Part shown: positions 24,145 through 34,703 of the stretch, in pieces
How positions within the stretch are numbered: the stretch's first letter is position 1
Layout of the letters: every line of letters begins with the position of its first letter
Assembly (NCBI GenBank): GCA_947034885.2
Contig: OX344753.2
Span: 13,702,001 to 13,766,000, forward strand
DNA from: Thuidium tamariscinum
Taxonomy: Eukaryota; Streptophyta; Bryopsida; Hypnales; Thuidiaceae
Length of the DNA: 64,000 nt
Direction of reading: 5' to 3'
Made by a program: the position numbers and the translations under genes
Notes under the pieces: generated by a model
Database searches by the model: none
What the model saw: only the letters and a program-made list of their open reading frames with translations
Told to the model about the DNA's origin: nothing

Positions 24145-24865
24145 GGGTGATTGCAAGAAACACTTGTCCTTTTCTTTATCCCCTTGACCTCCAACAAGTA
24201 GTTTTTTGCTCATAACTTTTGCATCTTTTGCCTTATAAACTTTAAATTTGGAACAAAGGTGCACATAAAAGTTTTATATCTTGTGTAATTTTTTCAATTA
24301 AAAAAAATTAATTTACTATTTTTAAACTGCCCCCAATTGGCTATCTACCTTGGCCATTTTGGGGGGTTTTAGTCCTATTTTTGACTCAAAAATCCGAATT
24401 TGAAGCTGCAAATTGGACAAGTTGGAGGTCTACTAAGTACTAACATTTCAAGGATTGGCGGTGAGTTTTTATGAAGATAGTAAAATGTCTATTGTCCACA
24501 TGGGGTCGAAGTGACCTTCCTTTGCACAAACACTACAAATAGGGAAAAACACTACAATTTAGAGGAATTTTTTGTTGGAATGTGAGTACAATTTTGTTTA
24601 GAAAAATGTTTTTTTTTAAAATAATTTTTTGATTTTTTTTTAATTATTAAAAATAAAAATGTCCAAAGACCCTTTTTTTGCTATTTTTTGCTCCATGTGG
24701 CTTGTGAAGTACTTTGAAGTAGTCTATAGTACTTCATAGTATTGCATAGTATTACATTGACAGCCCAAATTAGCAGGTGTCTGAAATTGACGGTTGAGAT
24801 TTGTAGGCGCGTGTTAGATGCGTTGTACTGTCAAAACTACAAATTTGTAGACGCACAGTTGACGT
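24145..24865 (+). mobile_element. GGGTGATTGC-family element E5, right end missing
   Basis: The left end GGGTGATTGCAAGAAACACT at 24145 and the body follow E4 and E6 closely (GTCCCCTTGACCTCC, then AGTACTTC-type words near 24700-24760). The final ~50-100 bases, including the right inverted end, are absent. The sequence passes into the inverted-duplication arm at about 24865. The arm limit therefore falls inside this element. Confidence 0.75.
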
Positions 24866-25309
24866 TGCACGTCGTGAATCTAAATTGTATTCCTATAATC
24901 TTGTTTTAGTTTGTGACTTGAATTAAGCTTTTTATGAAGGTAAATGTCACACTTTTTGGCTCTAAAAATATTGCCAATTTAACAAAATTGACATTTATCC
25001 TAGTATGTAAAAGTTTGAGAAATTGTAGATTACAATTTTGGTGCACAAAAAGTGCATTGAAACATGTCCATAAACCCCTTTAGTAGCATGTGAATCCTCT
25101 CTTGAATTTTTGCATATTTTTGCTTGTATTTTTAGACTGATCAACTATTTACTTCAATTTCATCAAATTCATCACACAAATTAAAAAAAACAAAAGGACA
25201 AACATTGATTTGGATGAACTGAATGAGAAGTTTTGTGGTAGCCAAAATCATTGGGAAAGTTCCCCCCATTGCAACAATACTGCATCCACATATACTAACT
25301 CAATCCAAC

Positions 25310-25862
25310 TACTGATGCACAAGACTTTTCCTTTTCCTTCCGAGTGTCAGGCGAGGAGTCAGGTCCGTGTTTGACGGTGCTTGGGTTTTGGGCGCAAATC
25401 GCCGCTTGGCCGTACTTTTGATGTTTTGAGCAGTTTGATCAGTTTGACATCAGTGATAATCAAAAATCTCAAAAACCGGCCTTCAGGACCACCGCCGCCG
25501 CTTGCAAAGACTGAGATTCGGAGAGAAATAGATTTTGAGATTAAGGATATGGAGACGATAGTTAGTGTTGAAAAGACATTTGCTGCGGAATGGACGCCGC
25601 TTTTTTTTCATCCGGGAATGGGGTTTGGCATTTTACTTTGCCTTCCCATTTCTTGTAAGTCACATTCTATTCTTTATTTGAACCCTAAACCCTTCCTAGC
25701 CTTTCACGACGTTAAACAGTACTAATGCAGCAGTGATCTTAGAACAGATTCAGGGTTTTTAGCCGAATGTTCATTTTTGGAAGATTTTTTAAAATTTTAC
25801 AAAGGGCATGAAAAAATTAAGTAGAAAATGAGCGAAATTTAGCCAGTTTTGGGATCACTGTA
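25310..25862 (+). pseudogene. Inserted gene-like fragment with splice donor
   Basis: This ~550-bp block is absent from the left arm, where GCATTGCATTCGG joins directly to GGATTGAG. It contains an open frame at 25381-25725. The first ATG in that frame is at 25549, giving METIVSVEKTFAAEWTP and on. A consensus donor TTGTAAGT lies at about 25650, after codons for LLCLPIS. It looks like a captured 5' exon plus the start of an intron, with a PPPP run upstream. I do not recognise the protein. It may be a transduplicated fragment or filler DNA from repair; nothing indicates expression. Confidence 0.45.
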
Positions 25863-26512
25863 ATGCAGTGCAATGTCCCTAAACTGCTCGTTACTGAAAA
25901 GTAACTTATTGTCGCAGCATTAGCTTTATGTAAAATACAATGCTGAAAAACTTGTATAGTTGCAATACTGCAACAATTCAAACTGCCACAGTACTGAGTG
26001 AATAGAATAAAAGTGTTGCAATACTATCAATAACTCGATCTGTACATACATATAAAAAACATTTTGCAGCTGTTTGATACAAAGTAATACATAATTATGT
26101 ATTAAATTAAAGAGTATTGCGAAACTAAGCAAGTTGCAACTTTAACAGTATTTGTAATCCAAAAGGTCCGTCGACCCAATCATCGCCTGCTGTACTATGC
26201 TGTTTTATTAGTACATTAATGTGTTTCATTCAATGACAATCATAAATACTGCACTCGTACTGTTTTTTCCCGATGATGCCCCTGAACTCTCTCTGCTCAG
26301 CGTCCAAATTTTGAACATCGGAGACCTGAAGGGTCGAGTAACTGTGCCAACAGATCGAGTGTGAGGAGTAGGGAGCCGGCCTGCAGCTTCGCATGAATCT
26401 GAGGTAGTGATCGAGTACTTGACGGACATCTCTCAAGCTGCGCATGAATGATTCATCTAGGTGCTCAAACCAATCGATCATCCAGTGCAAGTGCTTCAAT
26501 TCATTTGATGGA
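25863..26512 (-). other. OMT-C 3' flank, shared with OMT-B
   Basis: Inverted match to about 13328-13960. Noncoding by comparison, since open frames on the two sides are not maintained. Probably includes the 3' UTR of OMT-C. Confidence 0.55.
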
Positions 26513-29500
26513 TTACTTGAGAAACTCGGTCACAGCTATGAAGTCCACTGTGCAGGTGACCTCGACTTTTCGAAACCCTGCAGCCAAACCCAGCTTGCGG
26601 TGGTCGCTCTCGGTGCGTTCCCGGGCGCCGGACTCGGTGCAGGCCATCATGTGCACGTCAAATAGCAGGGCCATGTGGTGCGATCCTCCGAAGTTGATGA
26701 TTTCAGGCAACACGGCGTCCACCGCTATCACTCTGCCGTTGGGGGGCAACGCCTCATAACACTTCTTCAAGATCTTCACGCAACTCTCGTCATTCCAGTC
26801 GTGCAAGACGTGCTGCGCGCAGAGATCACAAATTCAAACTTACGTCAGTGAGATTATTATAATTTTGAATAGGCGATATATGTAGGCAGGCACCATTTTC
26901 ACATAATTTACAAGAGTTAGTTGTGCTTTTTATACTCATTTGTTTGATTACATAGTTACGCAAATTGTATTTCATCCACGAGGCATTGCTTAGTCAGCTC
27001 TGTTAGGCCTTAGTAACAACACCAACAGCATTTATTTTTCTGGCGATTTATCGCCAGCTTCCCGCTCTAGCTCACCAGTGTTCGTGGCTCCCTCCCAATA
27101 TTGGCCTCTGGTGGGAGGCCACAGAGGGCTTTACTGTAGATGAACAGTACAAAAAAACCCTGTCACCAAACCCCCTCCTGCAATCCTAAATCATTCATTT
27201 CTCGAAGGTACACGCATGTACGCAACGCCAATCTAATGTAACTGACGGTACGTTCCACTTGAGGGACATTGAGCGAATTCAATGAAATTGAACGTCAATT
27301 TCGTGAAAATCTCCAAGACGTACGTCACTCTGTTGCTCATTAATTTTGCCTTTAGAGAGGTCGAATTCTAGGTCATCCGTCTAGGAGGGGTAAAATTTTT
27401 GGGTTCAGGCCACACGTCCTAAAACACACCAAAGTGATGAAATTTCACCAATTCGATCAACCAGATTGACGCGGCGCTATTCAAAAGTTCCCAATTCCCC
27501 GAAATGAGATGCACTAGCACTCTTAGTTTCCTTACATGACTACAACAGGTCTGGATTTGAATGTTTTGCACAATTGCACAAAACTCTGCAATTTTTAGAA
27601 TCTGGAACTTACCAGCCTACTGAATGGACACTCCCTTTTCACGCTCACGAAGTCAGCTACCCAGCTGAACGAATCAACACGTGGAGAGCCCGACAGGCAG
27701 TGATAGTGGCTTCCAGATAGAATTTGTTTGCTGCTAGTAACGGAATAGAACCAAGTGCTACAAAGCCTATCAACGTCAATCTACTGAGTTATAATAGAAG
27801 AAAACCAGGACTTGGGCATTTACTTTCAGGGAGCGAGGTCTGAATCGCAAATCTAGGACACGCGGTCCTAATTGTGAGAGCATTGTGCAGATGAATGTCC
27901 CAACCATTTGTGGTGCCTGGAATCGCACCAATTTACCGAGATTGACGACAGTCGTGAACACTTTCACGATCATGTCAATCGGTCATATCAAACTTATTAA
28001 TATTACATTATTACTGTCCATATCCCATCTCTCTGAGTCATTTTTCACGTAACGGATATTTTGTTAAAATGGCGGCATGCCACAAACTTGGCAATATCAG
28101 GTTTAGACCGTGCCGCCTAAAGTGTATACCGCTCCTAGATTCCACGACCCTGAAGTCTGAAATCTATACCTGTCCTAGAAAAATAATGGAAAAATGGCGC
28201 AGGAATATATACCGCCATTTTAACGAAATATCTGTTACGTCGAAGTTAATTATCTTTACTGACTTTCGGAGGTTCTGACCAGAAATTCGCTGTCTAGTCT
28301 ACAGTCACATGGTTCGCACTTCCAATTCTACTTCCTCCTGATTGAAGAATGAGGGAGCTAGGGTTTTGTGAATTCGGACAAACCTTCATGAAGATGGCGT
28401 CACCGTCATTGGGAACGGACTCGAACATGTTCCCAGCCACATGCTCCACTCCTGCCAGGGCTCAACCATTCCACTTCAGTTCCAGTAATGTACAATATAT
28501 AAAACGCAAGCAGAAGGTCCACAACTCGCAGAACTAAGCCTGGAGTCTTAAGAGTTCAGCATGAAGGAAGTGAAAACAGACTTTAAATACGAGATCCTCG
28601 TTCAATCATTATTAGCCGTGACCTCCTACTTATCTAAGATCCCTTTACTTAGCATGCTGGGTGATGGAACTTTTCAAATTGTCTCTCCTCTGTTGAGATC
28701 GACAGTGCACACAAAAATCAAAACTGGTGTACTGCACTCCAAAACTTCAATCCAAATTATCAAGAATTCCAAGAGCTCTGACGAAATCAACTCCGATCCA
28801 AATCCAAATCCAAACCCATCTATCAATGCATGTATCCCAGCCTGAGTTTCGGAATCCTACTCGGAATTGGCTTGCACGCGCTGATCACATGCGGCTGGTC
28901 GAAGTTCACTGCTCGCACATGCGCATGTCTCTCCGTGACCAGCTTCATCGCCGACCCCAGCCCCCCTCCCACGTCCACCAGCACCTTCACCCCTTCCAAC
29001 CCTTTGTACTCATCCAACACCGCCTTCAAATAGATTTGCGAGTTTTCGGCCATCGCAGTATTGAACAACTTATCAACTTCCGCATCCTGCTGCAGGTACT
29101 CCCACACTTTGAGCCCTCCATGCGCCCTCGAGAGTGCAGTCACCTCGTCGTCCACCACCGCCTCATGCAAGTGCTGCCAAGCCTTGCCGGTGTGGGCTTG
29201 GTCGTGAACGAACAGCCAGTGCACCAAGGAGTCCTGCTCCGGGTCGTCGACAAAAAAGCGAGCGATGGGTTCCAAGGCGTAGCGGCGCTCGGTGACGCCG
29301 GGGGGAGACGCGGGAAAAAGCTGGTCGTCTGAGGAGTTCGTGGTGGTGACGGTTTCGCGAAGGATACGCTTACTGCTGACCACGCGGAGGAGACGAGAGA
29401 GGTGGGAGATGTTGATGGGTTTTCCTGGGAGTGCGAGAGCCGCGATCTCGGTGGCGGTCAGCGAAGCGTTGGGGCCAGCGCCTGAGAGAGCTTCGAAGAC

Positions 29501-29641
29501 TTGGAGGCGGACGAGTGCGGCGACGGCGGCGGGGACGATAGCGCTGAAGATGAGTTGGTAGGCTGCGGAGCGGACGCTGTCGGGGCTGGTGGGAGGGTGC
29601 GCGTGCGCGACGCCCACAGTACTGGCCAAGCTGGTTTCCAT
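26513..29641 (-). CDS. OMT-C, COMT-like O-methyltransferase (3 exons)
   Basis: Exons on the minus strand are 29641-28861, 28451-28384 and 26812-26513, giving 382 aa. It is the inverted-duplication partner of OMT-B and shares its marks: HVLHDW at the start of exon 3 with the presumed catalytic His, SAM loop VDVGGGLG, FDVHMMACTE, and the GARERT glutamate. Asp again replaces the first COMT glutamate (GRVIAVDAVLP). The exon 2 donor is GTTTGT rather than GTCTGT. The start is the first ATG, with METSLASTVGVAHAHPP following; the frame remains open further upstream, as in OMT-A and OMT-B. No stops or frameshifts, and exon 2 and 3 sizes equal those of the other copies, so it is probably functional. 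Predicted role is SAM-dependent methylation of a phenolic compound; substrate unknown. Confidence 0.87.
28051..28236 (+). mobile_element. MITE in OMT-C intron 2 (186 bp)
   Basis: Ends AACGGATATTTTGTTAAAAT and the complement of AACAGATATTTCGTTAAAAT. Flanked by ACGT on both sides (28047-28050, 28237-28240). OMT-B intron 2 retains the uninterrupted site (GTGACGTGAAAAATGAC near 11034). Same family as the MITEs of OMT-B intron 2, but at a different position. Confidence 0.88.
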
Positions 29642-30105
29642 GATGTCCGTGGGATGCAATTCAAGCTCTTCGAATTGAAGTTCGGAAGCAAAGCCACAGA
29701 GTGCAACGATACTCACGGCACGGGTCTCAGCCCGATGAATTCCCGGCTCGACTCACAGCTCGATTCACAGCCCGAAGAAGTGCAACGCACTGAAACCTGC
29801 CAATTGATTGATCAGCTAGAACGTAGTCAACGTACCACTATAATCAGAGCTAGGCACTGCAGCAGATCGAGAGCCCGGATTTTCTCAGAGATAATAATCA
29901 ATTGCAACAGAATCGTCTTAAGTACTCGATCACTGCTCAGCTACCACGTGCTCAGCTGCTTAACAGTTCTATGGAGGTACAAGCGCCCTCTCTTTCCACC
30001 TCACGGCGACGGCGACAAGCGTTACAACCAAACGCGTGTGGCAGCTATCTAGTGATCTCCGTTGGAAACTACCTCATTACCTCATTGACGCATATTTGAC
30101 TTTTC
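29642..30105 (-). promoter_or_regulatory. Conserved 5' flank of OMT-C
   Basis: Inverted match to 8940-9378. It includes CGCTTGTCGCCGTCGCCGTG (complement, about 30003-30022) and the short GAGCTGTGAGTCGAGC-type repeat near 29745-29775. Presumed promoter and 5' UTR. The same block, on the same strand but without a B/C gene beside it, occurs again at about 37983-38060. Confidence 0.45.
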
Positions 30106-30437
30106 AACTCGACACAGGAGTAAGGTAGAACCCACCAGCACCCCATAGCCACCTTGTCGGTAAACGTATTTCCAACGGAGGCTAGAATGTGTTTTTTTCT
30201 CTTTTTATCAAAGTTTGGATTAAAAGTTGATGGGTACATGTCTCAAAGTAGAGTGCAAAAAATGTAGGAGGGAGGGAATAAAAAAGTAGTTATTTGTGAG
30301 ATGGAAATTAGAAGAGTCTACAAATTAGCTATGGGTCTAGTACACTTTTTGCCTTTCAATATTCTTAGTGATTGCAAGAAATACTTGTCCTATTTTGTGT
30401 CACACATTGCATACGAAAGTTGTTTTATGTCATAAAT

Positions 30438-31468
30438 GGGTCGTTGCAAGAAACACCGTGCAAAAAGCGTAGTGTTTTCAAACATAGTCTTTTTTTTTCC
30501 GGGAGTACTTTAAAATTAGAAAAAAAAGTTTTAAGAAAAGTAAAAAATATGTTTCATGTATAAACCTTTAAGAAGAAGGTACCCTAGAAAGGATAGGCAT
30601 AGGAAAAAACTCTAAGTAGGAAATCCAAAAAAGTGTAAAATCTCATGAAAATTAGTACTTCTACATTTTAATTTGTAAGAAATAGGAAAATCAATTTTTA
30701 AAAAAACTAAAAATTGGCCATTTGAGGAAAGTTGCATTAGGAGGGATTTGAGGGAAGCAAAGGGCCGTTTTGGGACTGTTCCCGAAACAGGGTCTGGGAA
30801 CGGCTGGCTGCTGGTCAGCATTTTCAAAAAAAAATTTCAAAAAAAAAAATTTGGGTCCTGAAATATGAGAAAAAGTCCAAAAAAAAATTTGGAAAAAAAA
30901 AATCGATGACGTGGCAGTCGCTCGACCACATTGGATTCCTGTAGAACTGCATTTCCGCGGTTGTTTTCGCGATTTCGGGCTGTGGGAACTCACAAGCTCC
31001 CAGAGCCCTCAAATCCCTCCTAAAGATTTTGATGAGATTTGACCAAAAGAACGATCTTAGAACCATCATCAATGTTCAAAAATTACATGCCACGAGAAAA
31101 AATTTGTACTCATGTGGAGCCGTGGAGGATATAAAAAAATATATTTTTAGATTTTTATTTGGAATTTATATGTTTTACACCTATGCAAATAGACCATGAA
31201 AGTTTTGTCTTCAAATCATTAAATTTAGACACTGCAAACGTAATAATAACCATAAACGCAACTTTGTGACAACTCAATGAAAATGTTTTTTAAATATAAA
31301 ATGATTTTTTTAATTTCTGAAAAATAAGGGATCTAATAAACTTCAAGTTAGGTATGTTCAATAAAAATTTCATGTTCATTGGACTTAATCTCCCAAAGTT
31401 ATAGTGGAAAACAAAAAAGTGGTTCGCATTGTGACACGAAATAGGATGGTTGTTTCTTGCAATGACCC
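30438..31468 (-). mobile_element. GGGTGATTGC-family element nested in E7 (1031 bp)
   Basis: Left GGGTCGTTGCAAGAAACACC, right TGTTTCTTGCAATGACCC, duplication AAAT (30434-30437, 31469-31472). It carries a 281-bp MITE of the GGAGGGA type. Without that MITE it is about 748 bp, the family norm. Orientation is opposite to E1: CCGGGAGTACTTTAAAATTAG near 30499 matches the complement of the E1 right half. Confidence 0.88.
30740..31020. mobile_element. GGAGGGA-type MITE, third nesting level (281 bp)
   Basis: The ends are GGAGGGATTTGAGGG and its complement, flanked by TTA and TAA. The interior has poly-A/T runs and a TGGGAACTCACAAGCTCCCA stretch. It interrupts the 30438-31468 element, which itself interrupts E7, giving a three-layer insertion order. 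Relative of 19757-19969. Confidence 0.78.
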
Positions 31469-34400
31469 AAATATTGCAAAAATGATAAAATGAATGTGAA
31501 ATTTGGAATGAAGCTTCCTCAAGCATGAAAGATTTTACCTAAAATTTTTCAAGTTTTTCAAAAATGATAAAGTGGAGGGGATTGAATTTTGATCATATAT
31601 CTCACATGCGATTTTGGTATTTTTTAGTACTATTGAGTACCTTTTTGAAGAATAACATTGCAAAATTTGGTAGGATAGGTCTTCTAATAGAAATGTACTT
31701 TCATAGGAGAGGGATTTCCAAAATCATTTTCTAAATCTATTTTAGATTGGCCTAAAGTGTGCATTATTCAAGTTGAATTTATGTTGAATTAAAAATATTT
31801 TTTTAGTTCCAACTTTGATATTCTATCTATGTCCTTAGTTGGCAACAATGGCCATTTTTCAAATGAATTTTCTAATTCTTAAAATAGAAATTATGTGGAA
31901 GTCTCATTTTCTAATGTAAATTGTAGTATGTGGCTTAAAATAGTATTTCAAGGTACACAAAAGACTCAATAGTATCACTAAGCACCTATAGTGCCTTCAA
32001 TTTGTTCATGAAATTTTTTATGGCAAAATTAAGCATTGCCATTCATCCTTGCTATTCATTAATGAACATTACAAGTTGTTTAAATAGTAGAGTTGAAATC
32101 CAATTGACTACCTAATCATCATATTCAATGCCCCATATAGTATTGAAGGTGAGTCATGGTATAAAAATTATAAACATTAGAAGATTTTTGAACCCTCAAA
32201 GACACCCTTAGGAATTGACATGCAAAGCTATTTATTCAAGGTTAGAGATGATAGCCTAAGTACATAATATGTGTCGCTACTTTGTGTAAATATTCATCAA
32301 GTTCATATGAATTTTTCAAAATAAATAATTTTCTTATAGTACCAAGGACTTGAATGACAAAAAGTACCTAATGTCTCATTGTCCAATAAGATGCATTTCA
32401 ATGTGAAAACATCATGAGCATGAAGTACCCATGATCTTTTAAAATAAAGAGGTTCATTCATAGTACTAAAGACTCAAGAGCCATTAGTACTTAGTTGCAC
32501 TAAATTTATCCTTTTCCATACAAAATAATCCCTCAATGCACTTAAGATTTAAATGACAAGAAGTACATAGTATCCCATTGTTCAATAAAAGGCATGTACT
32601 TTTGTAAACATCATGATGTCAAAAATGGATGGAAATAGGGGAAAAAAATTGTACCTTCCTTGACAAGTATGCATTTTGATCTAATTAAGGTCTTCAATTG
32701 AAACCATTCTAGAGGCCTCTTTGAAGGTTCAAAAATCCTCTGATGAATGTTGAAAATAAAAAATGCAACAAATTATAAAAGTGTTTCTTACTATCACCCT
32801 TGTAGTATGGTGATTTCAATTCATGCAATAAGATTACCAAAGTTATTGCAATCCCCACTATGGCGCCATTTCTATCATTGCACCTTTGAAAATATTTGCT
32901 TTGCCTTACACTACACTAAATCATGTTTGAGTACCTTAAATGATCGGTTATGGGTGGTTCTACCTTGGGCATTAAAAACAGATCACCAATTTTGTTGTTC
33001 CTTCTTGAAAATTTTAGAATTTGAGCCCAACTACTATTATGAAATTAAAATTTTCTTTTATAGTAAGCATAGTTGATAATAATTGAAGAATTTGTGTAAC
33101 TTTAAGCAACTTTTTGTTGATTCCTATCTTATTATCTAGGTCCTAAAAAGAAGTCTTTAGTTTGGACCTCATATTTTTGTTAGTTTGTTTTGAATCGAGA
33201 TCCATATTTATGGTTGCCATGAATATATGCAATGTTTTTCATTGATTCTTATGATATAGAATTTAGAACCTTTTTGAATTATGATTTTTGCCTTGTTGAA
33301 TGGTCACATTTTTAAAGCCACCAAGTAAAATGTAATCAATGGAGATTTCATTCTCTTTATGTTTTCATTGAATGATTCTAGGAATTCATTTTCTGAATCA
33401 ACAAAACAAAACTTATTGAGAACTCTCAAATTCTCTTCAAGATTCTAAAAAATTATACCCTTAGTAGCTTCCTCCTTCCATATTGGCTCATCTTTATTTT
33501 ATTTTATTGTAGGTAGTTTTTGATTGCCACTTGAACTGGATAAAAAAATGAATATCATTTTTTATATAAATTGCATGGCATATATGTCCATGCAAATAAA
33601 CTTCAACTATAAGAAATGAACTAGTGAGAGTAATTTTAGAAATATGAGATTCCAAAGTATACAAGAGAATTTCAAACCTACACATTTAATATGTTTAGAG
33701 TTTCCAACTCCTTTATCAGCTAGGTACATGATGGTTGCAAAAACTCATAAGGGCTCCATTAAAAAGTTTTGTGAGGACTCACAAGAGTTCAATAATTATT
33801 AAGTTTCAAAACAATGATTGCATTTTTAAAGCCACTAAGTAGATTGAGGCATTTCATGTTTGAAGAGTGTCCATTCAAGGAGAGTCTTGTGACTAACTCC
33901 TCTATACTATCTTATATTTTCAACTTTGAAAATTGTTGTAGACAAAAATCATTTGAGTTTTAGGAAAATTACATAACCTCTTGGGGTTGCCTTCCTCTTG
34001 AGTTCACCAATAATTTAGTCAAAATATTTCCGTCCTTCATCCTTGATATAGTGGGACCATAAACAGTGAAGTAGAGGTACCTGTAATGGATAACTTAAGC
34101 ATTTGACTTTGAATGATGTCGGAAATCCATTGTGAGATTAAGCTCAATATGTACAACCATAAGGATGAAGAATAATGTAGGAAAATAAAGATTTTTTTCC
34201 TTTAAAAATGAACGTTTTAATTGATATAAATGTGGATTTTTCATTTGGACCCATTCCAGATTTTATAGACTCACCTATTACAATTAACATTGACTCTCTT
34301 TCCTAAGCAAGACATGAAGACAAGAGTGGATAAGAAGGTACAAACAAAGTACCTTCTCCAACGAAAAGTACATCTAAGTGATGTCCACCATACGTCAGCC

Positions 34401-34703
34401 TTTCAAGCCATGACGTCTGAAATACGTACTCTTACCATTTTGCCCTATTCACACCTCTGCCCTGCTTCTATTTCTTTGTACTTTTGGAGGAATAAGCTTC
34501 AGTCGGCTCCCATTGATTCTATACCCACTGTAGAAATTCTGTATATATGAGTTTCAGATATATCCCACTTGGTGTTGATCCTTTACATGATGGGTATCAT
34601 CTTTCCTGAAACCGTGGGAATCATTGGTACTAAAAAACCCAAAAGCGTGCATTTGAAGTCAAGGTACCGTAGAAGATTTTCCTTTCCCACCCTAACTCAT
34701 AGG

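Larger units (their letters stand above)
30367..32799 (+). mobile_element. GGGTGATTGC-family composite E7 in the right arm
   Basis: The outer ends AGTGATTGCAAGAAATACTT (30367) and GTGTTTCTTACTATCACCC (32799) bracket about 2.4 kb. This is missing at the same place in the left arm and in the OMT-D flank, both of which read TTTCAATATKTGTGGTGATTTC. No clean target duplication is seen. Inside is a complete nested element (30438-31468). The rest is AT-rich with no convincing gene. Confidence 0.7.
24866..34703 (-). repeat. Right arm of ~9 kb inverted duplication (contains OMT-C)
   Basis: Reverse-complement partner of about 5998-15395. Differences from the left arm include insertions found only here: a gene-like fragment at about 25310-25862, a MITE in intron 2 at 28051-28236 and a nested transposon complex at 30367-32799. 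Element E2, the intron MITEs of OMT-B and the 140-bp tandem repeat are found only on the left. Confidence 0.85.

Noticed and set aside
5998..34703. Assembly artefact as the cause of the inverted duplication
   Set aside because: The arms differ by many substitutions and by several independent insertions with proper target duplications, which a duplicated contig would not show.
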